Shown: piece by piece, positions 16,894-23,822 of the stretch
How the letters are laid out: every line of letters starts with the position of its first letter
How positions within the stretch are numbered: the stretch's first letter is position 1
From: Fructobacillus tropaeoli
GTDB lineage: Bacteria > Bacillota > Bacilli > Lactobacillales > Lactobacillaceae
Direction: 5' to 3'
Length of the DNA stretch: 64,000 nucleotides
Assembly: GCF_001047135.2 (NCBI RefSeq)
Contig: NZ_DF968079.1
Span: 16,007-80,006 of the forward strand
Translations under genes and position numbers: made by a program
The notes under the pieces: generated by a model
Database searches by the model: none
What the model was told of the DNA's origin: nothing
What the model saw: the letters and a program-made list of their open reading frames with translations, nothing else

Positions 16894-17400
16894 TTAGTCC
16901 AAGCTCGCGTGCATCCGCTTAAGCAGTCCCGTCTTCTGAAAAATCAGAACCACTGCCAATCCCATTCCAGCACCGACAATGGCAGCTGGTGTGTAATATG
17001 GCACAAAGTAATACCACTTGTGGACGTCCAAGCCATAGAAAATCTTCATCAATGGATAAGAAGTCAACGCCCCTAAAATACCCGTTCCAATCACTTCACC
17101 AAGGAAAACCAGGTAAAGGTTGTGGGTTTTACGATAAATCAAACCACCGAGGATGGGGCCAAAAATAGCACCCGTCACGGCTTGAATCGTCCGACCGGAC
17201 ATCATTCGCAAAATACCACAAATCAAGGCACTAGCAAAGCCATACCATGGCCCCACCAAAACGGCGGCTAAGACATCAACGAAGTGTTGGAAAGGTGCCA
17301 TTGCCGGGAAATAGACAAAACTATTTAAAACATAGGCCAAAGCAGCCAACAAGGCCGTCACTAACATCTTCTTCGTTGATAATTTTTTCTGTGTCTTCAT
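16894..17400 (-). CDS. thiW: ECF transporter S component for thiazole precursor, ThiW
   Basis: A 168-residue membrane protein with about five hydrophobic segments. The N-terminal KKMLVTALLAALAYVLN and the PMAPFQHFVDVLAAVLVGPWYG region (seen here as FPAMAPFQHFVDVLAA) match ThiW, the substrate-binding S component for hydroxyethylthiazole. Further motifs are ILRMMSGRTIQAVTGAIFG and GEVIGTGILGAL. It needs the shared EcfAAT module, which is not in this window. The ATG follows AAAGGAGC. A TPP riboswitch and terminator lie upstream, so it should be off when thiamine pyrophosphate is plentiful. Confidence 0.92.
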   Translation of the reverse strand: MKTQKKLSTKKMLVTALLAALAYVLNSFVYFPAMAPFQHFVDVLAAVLVGPWYGFASALICGILRMMSGRTIQAVTGAIFGPILGGLIYRKTHNLYLVFLGEVIGTGILGALTSYPLMKIFYGLDVHKWYYFVPYYTPAAIVGAGMGLAVVLIFQKTGLLKRMHASLD

Positions 17401-17489
17401 CTGAAAACGCTCCTTTTAAAATCAGTGGGGTAGCGAAAAACAGCGCTCCTTTCCCACTCTTGCGGTTAAACCAGTCAGGCAGACCCTGT

Positions 17490-17585
17490 CTAGTAAAAAG
17501 TTCGGTCGAGACTAATTGGTCTCCTCTCACGCCGGAACACGGCTTCCCATCGCTGTTTTTTCAGGATCAAGGCGCTCCCCTTCAT
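17490..17585 (-). other. Short ORF of 31 codons in the thiW leader
   Basis: An ATG-started frame of 31 codons, rich in Arg/Lys (for example KKQRWEAVFRRERRP), lies between the riboswitch terminator and thiW. No good ribosome site precedes it. The whole 17403-17642 stretch is GC-rich with several short inverted repeats. It may be untranslated leader; the ORF is noted only because the leader is unusually long. Confidence 0.2.
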
Positions 17586-17642
17586 CCCGCCACGGCATCA
17601 TCACCGTGAATTGTTCACTACCACTCCTTTCTCATTTAAAAG

Positions 17643-17677
17643 AAAAAATCGAGCACCCCAAAACGGAGTCCTCGATT
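17643..17677 (-). terminator. TPP-riboswitch terminator
   Basis: AATCGAG (17671-17677) pairs with CTCGATT (17647-17653), extended by an inner CTCC/GGGG helix, and six Ts follow on the minus strand. It lies 12 bases past the aptamer, the standard place for the expression platform. Confidence 0.9.
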
Positions 17678-17688
17678 ACAAAAGTGAT

Positions 17689-17776
17689 ACGATTTCCTCC
17701 GCCGGCATTATCCGGTTCAGGTGTTCGGGTCAATGGTTTACCATCCTCTCAGTCTGTTACACAAACTCCCCGATCG
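17689..17776 (-). promoter_or_regulatory. TPP (THI-box) riboswitch
   Basis: On the minus strand the conserved TPP-aptamer blocks appear in order: GGGGAG, ACTGAGAGG, GACCCGAACACCTGAAC, then CCGGATAATGCCGG and GGAGGAAATCG. The P4/P5 arm (CCGG-ATAATG-CCGG) is intact. An intrinsic terminator follows, so TPP binding should stop transcription before thiW. Confidence 0.96.
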
Positions 17777-17786
17777 ATTTTATTCA

Positions 17787-17819
17787 AAATAAAAGGCCGC
17801 CCAATTTATTGGTACGGCC
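17787..17819 (-). terminator. Terminator just upstream of the TPP aptamer
   Basis: GGCCG with an inner CCAAT/ATTGG helix and CGGCC (17795-17819), followed by TTTTATTTT on the minus strand. It lies between the promoter at 17922-17950 and the TPP aptamer, so it would cut most transcripts before the riboswitch unless another promoter lies between. Confidence 0.75.
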
Positions 17820-17828
17820 AATTGTTGT

Positions 17829-17906
17829 TTACTGAAACAGACAATTTGGAACCGCTAAAATGGGTGACTGAACAATGAAGGTTACCAACATGATGGCAAC
17901 CGGCAT
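17829..17906 (-). other. Short hydrophobic ORF (25 codons) upstream of the TPP riboswitch
   Basis: An ATG-started frame (AIMLVTFIVQSPILAV in its middle) lies between a good promoter and a terminator. It looks like one membrane segment. No convincing ribosome site is present. In-frame upstream codons without a start extend the similarity to a membrane-protein tail, so this may be a remnant of a decayed transporter gene or a small membrane peptide. Confidence 0.3.
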
Positions 17907-17921
17907 TGCCCAACGGAAATG

Positions 17922-17950
17922 ATTATACTCATTTTAACGTAAAAAGACAA
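17922..17950 (-). promoter_or_regulatory. Promoter upstream of the thiamine operon leader
   Basis: TTGTCT (17945-17950), a 17-base spacer and a perfect TATAAT (17922-17927) on the minus strand. The -35 overlaps the terminator arm of the preceding gene. Confidence 0.75.
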
Positions 17951-17961
17951 CTATTCTGTCT
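17941..17961 (-). terminator. Terminator after the MhpD-type gene
   Basis: AGACA pairs with TGTCT around an 11-base interior on the minus strand (17946-17961), then five Ts. It lies about 20 bases past the stop codon. The stem is short. Confidence 0.5.
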
Positions 17962-17981
17962 GATATTTCAAAATTGTTTGT

Positions 17982-18803
17982 TTATTTACTAACTTCCACC
18001 ACAACATCTGCAAAATCGTGGTTAAAGCTAGCTGTCCAAGTTCCTTCTGTTAGATGTGGGGGCAATAGGAAGGTTCCTGAAGAAACTCGCTCCCCCGCAT
18101 GCAAGGTTTTTCCTTGCGCTGCCAATCTTTTAACTAGCCATTGCAACGATTTAAGTGGATTACCCAAAACTTCAGCTGAACTTCCTTCAGCGACCACTTC
18201 GCCATTATGGGCCAAATGGGCCTTCACATCCTCAAATTCAGCAACGGTCAAAGATGTACTTTCTCGTTCTGGTCCATAAACCACAAAACCGCCAACCGCT
18301 GCATCTGCCATGACTAAGTACTTGCTCAACGATGGGAACCAGTCCGTAAACCGGGCATCAGGTACTTCCACACCAGCTGCCACAGTCGTTTTACGACGCA
18401 AATCTTCCAAAGAATCAGTGACTTGCAAGTCTTCCTTGGCTTTGAAGACCAATTCCACCTCTGCCAATGGGTCCAACAAATCGCTCTTCAACGAAAGATT
18501 GGCTGGTGACTGAACAAAATGATTCTGCACCTGAGCCCCATACAATGGTTCATTTGAGTCGAACATATCTTGCGTTTCTTGGCTAGTCAAACTGACCTTG
18601 TAACCCCCAAGTGGCTGATTTTTCAATTCCATCAATTGGTCTTGCACTTCATAGGCAGTTTGATCATCGCTGACAACCTTCTCCCATTCAGTCATCTCAA
18701 GCGGCTGACGTTCTTGATAAGCATGATAGAGGGCTTGCGCCAATTTGTCCTCTTGCTTTGCTGGTACTACCTTTACCTTGGTCTTCAATTCAGTCATTGT
18801 CAT
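17982..18803 (-). CDS. MhpD-type 2-keto-4-pentenoate hydratase/fumarylacetoacetase family protein
   Basis: A 273-residue protein of the MhpD hydratase/decarboxylase family. Family signatures are GYKVSLTSQETQ, the metal-binding AEVELVFKA (ExE), GVEVPDARFTDW with MADAAVGGFVVYG, and GNPLKSLQWLVKRLAAQG near the C-terminus. Typical family members hydrate 2-hydroxy-dienoates in aromatic degradation, but no such pathway is nearby, so the natural substrate is unknown. The start follows GAAAGGAGC. A T-box leader controls it, which suggests a link to an amino acid. Confidence 0.85.
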   Translation of the reverse strand: MTMTELKTKVKVVPAKQEDKLAQALYHAYQERQPLEMTEWEKVVSDDQTAYEVQDQLMELKNQPLGGYKVSLTSQETQDMFDSNEPLYGAQVQNHFVQSPANLSLKSDLLDPLAEVELVFKAKEDLQVTDSLEDLRRKTTVAAGVEVPDARFTDWFPSLSKYLVMADAAVGGFVVYGPERESTSLTVAEFEDVKAHLAHNGEVVAEGSSAEVLGNPLKSLQWLVKRLAAQGKTLHAGERVSSGTFLLPPHLTEGTWTASFNHDFADVVVEVSK

Positions 18804-18855
18804 AATTAATGCTCCTTTCAGTATACAAACAGCTCACGACGGTACGAAACTTCAC
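18790..18855 (-). CDS. Short leader ORF (21 codons) overlapping the MhpD-type gene start
   Basis: A GTG-started frame of 21 codons begins five bases after a consensus AAAGGAGG site and directly downstream of the T-box terminator. It ends with TGA at 18790, fourteen bases inside the hydratase gene in another frame. The peptide begins MKFRTVV and has one Cys. The strong ribosome site and overlap suggest translational coupling or a leader peptide. It could still be chance. Confidence 0.4.
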   Translation of the reverse strand: MKFRTVVSCLYTERSINYDND

Positions 18856-18886
18856 GGTGCCCTCCTTTTCTAAAAAATCAGCAGAT

Positions 18887-19165
18887 AAAAAAACGCCCTC
18901 AACCACGAAAAAAATCGTTGCTAAGGGCGCTTACGCACGGTACCACCTTAATTTGTTGAACGGCAAAGTCCAACCTCAAACGTACGGCCAAAAAGGCGAT
19001 ACGCCGGTTTGATAACGGTACCAACCGAGCAAGGCTTACTTTATTCAGCCCACTAACTAAAGAATGATCGTCTTTGAGTTTGAAAACGACGCCCTTTCAC
19101 CAAACAGGCGCTCTCTAATCATTTTCTCACTCAGACAGTTCTTATTATCGCTTGTCTTTTCTATC
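18887..19165 (-). promoter_or_regulatory. T-box riboswitch with terminator
   Basis: The T-box antiterminator sequence AAGGTGGTACCGTGC lies at 18935-18949 on the minus strand. The terminator pairs GCGCCCTTAGC with the GTTGAGGGCG side (18893-18930) and has seven Ts. Upstream, the stem I hallmarks GAGTGAG, AGAGAGCGCC and TTTGGTGAAAGGGCG are visible. The specifier codon is not certain: GAC at 19070-19072 is one candidate, but the pairing around it is ambiguous. A likely promoter is TTGGCA-N16-TAAACT at 19177-19204. Confidence 0.92.
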
Positions 19166-19233
19166 TTTTGATTTGTAGTTTACAACTTTATGAGCGAATG
19201 CCAACCATTTTATCATTTATTTTTAATTTAAAT

Positions 19234-19263
19234 AAAAAAAAAACCAAGGGCGCCCCTCGGCTT
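19234..19263 (-). terminator. Terminator after the NAD(P)-binding protein gene
   Basis: CCGAGG pairs with CCTTGG around GGCG-C and ten Ts follow on the minus strand, ten bases past the stop codon. Confidence 0.85.
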
Positions 19264-19272
19264 CATTTTGAA

Positions 19273-19935
19273 TCAAAAAATATTTTGAATGTTCTGATGA
19301 CCAGTTGTTAAATCATAGATTTGATTAGCTGATTGTTCAGGATGAGCTAATACTTCTGTGACAAAGGAAGCAACATCTGCTCGCGGAATTTGCAAATCTT
19401 CTTTGGGACCAGCAAAGTCCACACTCAATGAAACCTTACCAGTACCAGCAGTGTCCAAAAGCAGCGTTGGGCGAACAATCGTATAATCCAAACCGGAATT
19501 TTGCAAATACAAATCAGCATAGTGCTTCATCATAAAGTAATGATAAATACCGGATGCAGACCACCGACTGCGGTCATCTGCTCCAGCAGCTGAAACCATC
19601 ACATAGTGGGCAACACTAGCTTTTTTGGCAGCAACCATCGTTTTAATGGCGCCGTCCAAATCGACTTCTACCGTTCGCTCGATACCACCCTTGCCTCCGG
19701 CACCGGCCGTGAAAACAATTTGGCCAACTTGATGGTCCATGAAAAATTGGGCCATCGCTTGTTCATCGGCATCAAGGTCAAAATAAACGCCCTCAACGCC
19801 TGCTAAATCAGCTGCTGTTTGCAATTGGTCTTTATTCCGAAAGGCCGCTAAAACCTCCCGCTGATTTTTAGCTAAATCTTGAACCAAAATTTGACCAACT
19901 TTACCGTGTGCACCAATCACAAGTGTCTTTGTCAT
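19273..19935 (-). CDS. NAD(P)-binding (atypical SDR, NmrA/YwnB-like) protein
   Basis: A 220-residue Rossmann-fold protein of the NAD(P)H-binding atypical SDR group. The dinucleotide motif is VIGAHGKVGQILV near the N-terminus. Other group landmarks are VFTAGAGGKGG, HYVMVSAAGADD and YTIVRPTLLLD. The usual YxxxK is not evident, as in this group (redox sensing or epimerase roles). The ATG at 19935 follows GAAGGGAGA. It lies 16 bases downstream of the nitroreductase gene, so the two probably form an operon. Confidence 0.8.
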   Translation of the reverse strand: MTKTLVIGAHGKVGQILVQDLAKNQREVLAAFRNKDQLQTAADLAGVEGVYFDLDADEQAMAQFFMDHQVGQIVFTAGAGGKGGIERTVEVDLDGAIKTMVAAKKASVAHYVMVSAAGADDRSRWSASGIYHYFMMKHYADLYLQNSGLDYTIVRPTLLLDTAGTGKVSLSVDFAGPKEDLQIPRADVASFVTEVLAHPEQSANQIYDLTTGHQNIQNIF

Positions 19936-19951
19936 CAAAATCTCCCTTCAC

Positions 19952-20605
19952 TTAATCCAAAATTGTCAAAATACTTTTCGTGTCCATGCGACCAGAACGA
20001 ATTTGATTTAACAAACTATCTTCATCGCGATAACCGAGCCCAACGCCCATTACAACCTGTTGGTCATCTGTTAACTTGAGCGGTGCCATTAAATCATCAG
20101 CAAATTTAACAAATTCATAAGCCGGCAAAGAATCAACACCTGCATCTTGGGCCGTCAGCATCAATGCTTCTGAAAAGGCGCCCAAATCAACTAATGACCA
20201 ATCAGGATAATCCTTAGGCAAAGTTAAGTAAACGATTGCCTGGGCATTATAGAGGTTGGCACCTGCCTTCCCCATCATTGTACCCCAATCATCACCAATT
20301 TGTTCCTTGGTACTAGCAAACCACCCCATGATATTCGCTTTGGCGCCATCGTCCCACTCTGGAATTGGTTGATATGGCAATACTGATTGACTCGGTGTTT
20401 GGTTCAAAACGGATTGTAAGTGTTGTTCTCGAATCGTTGCCAAGGTATTGCCAGTGGCAATCACCACTCGGACTGGTTGCGAGTTTACAAAAGATGGGAC
20501 TTTCTGTGCCGTTTCGACAATCGCCTGTAGCGCTTCCGTGGAAACTCCTCGATCTTGAAACCAGCGAATGGAACGCCGACTATTCACAACAGTTTGAAAA
20601 TTCAT
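19952..20605 (-). CDS. Nitroreductase family protein
   Basis: A 217-residue FMN-dependent nitroreductase-like enzyme. The N-terminal SRRSIRWFQDR and the NSQPVRVVIATG segment form the FMN site; SLVDLGAFSEALMLTAQDAGVDSLP and GVGLGYRD are the usual C-terminal motifs. It probably reduces quinones, nitro compounds or flavins with NAD(P)H. The ATG at 20605 is preferred, with GGAG ten bases upstream. The promoter carries a symmetrical operator-like repeat. Followed by a Rossmann protein, giving a small redox operon. Confidence 0.88.
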   Translation of the reverse strand: MNFQTVVNSRRSIRWFQDRGVSTEALQAIVETAQKVPSFVNSQPVRVVIATGNTLATIREQHLQSVLNQTPSQSVLPYQPIPEWDDGAKANIMGWFASTKEQIGDDWGTMMGKAGANLYNAQAIVYLTLPKDYPDWSLVDLGAFSEALMLTAQDAGVDSLPAYEFVKFADDLMAPLKLTDDQQVVMGVGLGYRDEDSLLNQIRSGRMDTKSILTILD

Positions 20606-20644
20606 TTGGTAGGGACTCCGATTTCTTTCAATATTTGTTAGCAC

Positions 20645-20674
20645 ATTATCCCTATTTGTTGAAAATAATTCAAC
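20645..20674 (-). promoter_or_regulatory. Nitroreductase promoter with overlapping inverted repeat
   Basis: TTGAAT (20668-20673), a 17-base spacer and GATAAT (20645-20650) on the minus strand. The perfect inverted repeat GTTGAA-N5-TTCAAC at 20658-20674 covers the -35 and half the spacer, the expected position for a repressor site. Confidence 0.5.
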
Positions 20675-20764
20675 TTTTGTCTCAATTGGTATCGTTGCTA
20701 ATCATTTGTGCTATTTTTAAAAATACAGCAAATAGCATAAAGAAATCAGAACTGATTTTTAAAA

Positions 20765-21487
20765 TTATTTGACAGAAGAGCGCACAATTTCCTTTTTATA
20801 AACAGATAAACTTTTATCAAATTCATAAATAATCGGTTCACCGTTTGGAATTTCGACTTTGGTGACCTGGTCCGGTGTCAAACCCTCGATGAGCTTCGTC
20901 AAAGCCCTGATGGAGGTTCCATGAGCAACAATCAAGACGTCTTCTCCCGCACGCAACCGTGGCACGATTTCCTCTTCAAAAAGCGGTCGCACTCGAACTT
21001 CTGTACTTTGAATATTCTCGCTCAGTGGCAAAAGACCGTATGGCACCTGGGCATAGCGGTGGTCAAAAGCCGGGTAAGTTCGGCCATCAATGGTAACTGT
21101 CGGATCATATGCCGGCTGTTTAGGTGGCAAGACAGAATAAGACCGTCGCCAGATTTGGACCTGCTCTTTACCATACTTGGCACGCATATCATCCTTATCC
21201 TCACCTTGCAAGATGCCATAATGGCGTTCATTTAACCGCCAAGACTTCGTTAGCGGAATATATGATTGACCCAATTCATCCAAGATGCGATTAATGGTCA
21301 TGATCGTCCGACTAAGAACTGAACTATAGGCTCGGGAAAAATGAATCTCCTGTTTTAAGAGCGCCTGCCCGGCATCCTGTGCTTGTTTTTTGCCAGTTGC
21401 AGACAAATAAGTATCGATCCAACCATTAAAACGGTTAGACTGGTTCCATTCACTTTGACCGTGACGTAGTAAAACAAGTTTTGGCAT
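20765..21487 (-). CDS. gpmA: 2,3-bisphosphoglycerate-dependent phosphoglycerate mutase
   Basis: A 240-residue histidine phosphatase-fold glycolytic enzyme that interconverts 3- and 2-phosphoglycerate. Seen: LVLLRHGQSEWN with the phospho-accepting His, RFNGWIDTYLS, the proton-donor Glu in LNERHYGILQG, and the second His in VAHGTSIRAL. Length is normal. The ATG at 21487 has AAAGGAGC seven bases upstream; an earlier TTG is in frame. Paralogs are common in lactic acid bacteria, so it may not be the only mutase. Confidence 0.93.
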   Translation of the reverse strand: MPKLVLLRHGQSEWNQSNRFNGWIDTYLSATGKKQAQDAGQALLKQEIHFSRAYSSVLSRTIMTINRILDELGQSYIPLTKSWRLNERHYGILQGEDKDDMRAKYGKEQVQIWRRSYSVLPPKQPAYDPTVTIDGRTYPAFDHRYAQVPYGLLPLSENIQSTEVRVRPLFEEEIVPRLRAGEDVLIVAHGTSIRALTKLIEGLTPDQVTKVEIPNGEPIIYEFDKSLSVYKKEIVRSSVK

Positions 21488-21555
21488 AATCAAGCTCCTT
21501 TGCGCTCTATTTTACACCGATTCTCTTTAAGCAGGCAATGCTTTCTATAAACAAA

Positions 21556-21582
21556 ATAAAAAGCCTTCAAAAGAAGACTTTT
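21556..21582 (-). terminator. Terminator after pyruvate oxidase
   Basis: AAAAGTCTTC pairs with GAAGGCTTTT (one wobble) on the minus strand and is followed by Ts. A separate palindrome ATAAGCTAGCTTAT (21588-21601) abuts the stop codon. Confidence 0.75.
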
Positions 21583-21603
21583 ATAATAAGCTAGCTTATA
21601 AGT

Positions 21604-23427
21604 TTACCATTCAACGCCGTATTCTTCAAAGAATTCTGGGAGTGTTTTCAAGTTTTGACCATCGTATGAATCTAAGAATTCACGAACCGAACTTGGTCGT
21701 TGCAAATCAAGGTTACTGTTATAAGTTGGGTTGAGCGTTTCTTCCATACCCTGGTCGGTCTGCTTTAATTGTAATTCTTCGACAGGCAACGAACGGGCAT
21801 CTGAAATTTTAGCTTCAATCAAGAATGGTCGACCAGCCTTCGTGACCTTAATCGCCTTATCAAAGGCTGCTGGTAATTCATTAGCCTTGGTAACCGTCAC
21901 TGATTCAACACCCATTCCCTGGGCAATCATGGCGAAGTCTTGATCAGCAAGATTAATTCCTGAATGATGCATAGCCACATCATCTTGTTCACTCTTAATA
22001 AAGTTCAACGTCTTGTTGGCTGTAATAACATTAATAATTGGCAAATCGTACTTCTTCTCGGTCAGCAAATCTTGCATAATCATCGAGAAAGCACCATCAC
22101 CCGCGATGTTCCAAACTTGGCGACCAGGGTATGACAATTGGCCAGCCAAAGCAGCTGGTAGTCCAGAACCCATAGAAGCAAAGATAGCAGAAATCACGAA
22201 CTTATTCTTTGGCGTCACATGCAAATGACGGAAGGAGTTAATGATATTGTCACCAATATCAATGGCAAAAACGGCATCCGGGTCAGCAACACGGTTAATT
22301 TCTTTGTAAATTGGTTCAGCTCGGAGCGGCTCACGGGTATCATCTTGCAATTGCTTTTGGTAAGCAAACCAGTTTTCCTTGTCAGCACAAGCGGCCTTGA
22401 AGAATGCAGATTCTGGTGCTGATTCACTACGGTCCAAGGCAGCCTGGACAAAGGCAGTTGCATCCGACCAGATACCCAAATCGAGGTTATGATGGCGACC
22501 AAGTTCTGTGCGGTCGTTATCAACCTGAACGAACTTAAACGGATGGGTCGTGTAAACTAATTTGGCAAATGGGAAATCAGCCCCAATGGCAATCAACAAA
22601 TCAGCACTCGCCATGATTTCATCGGCAGCCTTTGAGGCAGCACGGTTAGCCATACCTAAGTTTCCTGCATAGCTTTCGTCAACATGGCCCTTTGCCAAAC
22701 CGGTCATGACCAAAGGAATTTGCAATTTCTTTGATAATTCAATCAGGATGTCACCACCCTCTTGAATCCCACGACCAACGTGGATAACTGGTCGCTTGGC
22801 TTCCTTGACCATTGCCAAGAATTGGTCAACTTCGTCAGCAGTTGGTTCTGGCTGTGGCGTCTTCTTATCATCTGTGGCTCCATGGGAACCATAAGCGATA
22901 TCCGGAATTTGTTCGTAGCCCAAGTCGTTTGGAATAATCACCGTTGCGACACCCTGATGCTTGTAGGCCTCACGAATGGCCTGATCGACCACGTGTGGCA
23001 AACTTTCAGCCGTCATGACAGTTCGGCAATAAACGGATACATCTTCAAAGATTGGATCTTCGTTGAATTCTTGGAAAAAGTGTGAGTTCATCACCGCGCG
23101 TGGCGTTTGACCAACAAGGGCCAAAACAGGTGCATGGTCTTCCTTAGCATCATAAAGACCTGTTAACAAGTTTGTAGCTCCAGGTCCGGCTGACCCAAAG
23201 GCGACACCAATCTTACCAGTGAGCTTGGCATCCGCCGCGGCTGCCAAAGCACCAACTTGTTCATGGCGAACTTGGATATAGTGAATTTGTTCTTTTCGCT
23301 CTGCGAGGGCTGCCATGGTGGAGTTAAACGAACCCCCAGGATAGCCGAAGAGGTGATCAACACCCCAATCTTCAAGCACCTTCAACATTGCGATGCTTGC
23401 TGGAACTGTGTTTCCTGTTACTGACAT
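21604..23427 (-). CDS. Pyruvate oxidase
   Basis: A 607-residue TPP/FAD flavoenzyme of the SpxB/Pox family. It converts pyruvate, phosphate and O2 to acetyl phosphate, CO2 and H2O2. The N-terminal PYR domain has FGYPGGSFNS and the catalytic Glu in VRHEQVGALAAAADAK; the middle FAD domain reads RPVIHVGRGIQEGG; the C-terminal TPP domain has GDGAFSMIMQDLL. Length and segments fit Pox rather than acetolactate synthase. It gains ATP under aerobic growth and makes peroxide. The promoter carries two operator-like repeats. Known to be catabolite- and oxygen-controlled in relatives. Confidence 0.93.
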   Translation of the reverse strand: MSVTGNTVPASIAMLKVLEDWGVDHLFGYPGGSFNSTMAALAERKEQIHYIQVRHEQVGALAAAADAKLTGKIGVAFGSAGPGATNLLTGLYDAKEDHAPVLALVGQTPRAVMNSHFFQEFNEDPIFEDVSVYCRTVMTAESLPHVVDQAIREAYKHQGVATVIIPNDLGYEQIPDIAYGSHGATDDKKTPQPEPTADEVDQFLAMVKEAKRPVIHVGRGIQEGGDILIELSKKLQIPLVMTGLAKGHVDESYAGNLGMANRAASKAADEIMASADLLIAIGADFPFAKLVYTTHPFKFVQVDNDRTELGRHHNLDLGIWSDATAFVQAALDRSESAPESAFFKAACADKENWFAYQKQLQDDTREPLRAEPIYKEINRVADPDAVFAIDIGDNIINSFRHLHVTPKNKFVISAIFASMGSGLPAALAGQLSYPGRQVWNIAGDGAFSMIMQDLLTEKKYDLPIINVITANKTLNFIKSEQDDVAMHHSGINLADQDFAMIAQGMGVESVTVTKANELPAAFDKAIKVTKAGRPFLIEAKISDARSLPVEELQLKQTDQGMEETLNPTYNSNLDLQRPSSVREFLDSYDGQNLKTLPEFFEEYGVEW

Positions 23428-23460
23428 AAGACATCTCCTGTTCTACTTTGCTATAGCCAT

Positions 23461-23509
23461 ATTATAACCTTGTTTTACAAAGATGTAAAAGAATTTGCAC
23501 AGTTGTAAC
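23461..23509 (-). promoter_or_regulatory. Pyruvate oxidase promoter with two spaced operator-like repeats
   Basis: TTTACA (23484-23489), a 17-base spacer and TATAAT (23461-23466) on the minus strand. A palindrome TTTACAAAGATGTAAA (23474-23489) contains the -35. A near copy TTTGCACAGTTGTAAC (23494-23509) lies exactly 20 bases away, two helical turns, just upstream. No canonical cre box is apparent. Confidence 0.6.
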
Positions 23510-23561
23510 ATTCAACAGACAATTATTAATAAAAAGATGCCTAGTGCTGATTTGCCAGCGA

Positions 23562-23822
23562 TTATACTAACGTCACCTTCACCATCGTTTTGGACTTCAA
23601 AGTCGTAATCAGTCCTTCCAAATCTTTCACCCGCCGTCTGGGAACGGTTAAGATTTGACGAGAAATGGTTGAGCGACCAACCTGATTCCACTCAAAGAAA
23701 AAATTAACTTGTCCGGCATAGCGCTGGTCTACCACTCGTAATTCGTAAACGGTGTTTTTAGCCCGTTTAAATAATGGTGCCATTTCCTTTAAGATTTCAG
23801 TTATTAATTCATTTTCGACCAT
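23562..23822 (-). CDS. Small protein of unknown function in the umuC operon
   Basis: An 86-residue protein with no domain I can name. It has an acidic/hydrophobic N-terminal helix (ENELITEILKEMAPLFKRAK), a central strand-rich part (VYELRVVDQRYAGQVNFFFEW) and a basic C-terminal half (TVPRRRVKDLEG). The start at 23822 follows a perfect GGAGG seven bases away and overlaps the YolD-like gene by 14 bases. By context it is part of the SOS-type operon and may assist the translesion polymerase, but this is inference only. Confidence 0.6.
   Translation of the reverse strand: MVENELITEILKEMAPLFKRAKNTVYELRVVDQRYAGQVNFFFEWNQVGRSTISRQILTVPRRRVKDLEGLITTLKSKTMVKVTLV

Noticed and set aside
17321-17530. A 69-codon minus-strand frame overlapping the thiW start
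   Set aside because: It overlaps thiW out of frame, starts at GTG without a good site, and has no recognisable pattern; most likely leader sequence.
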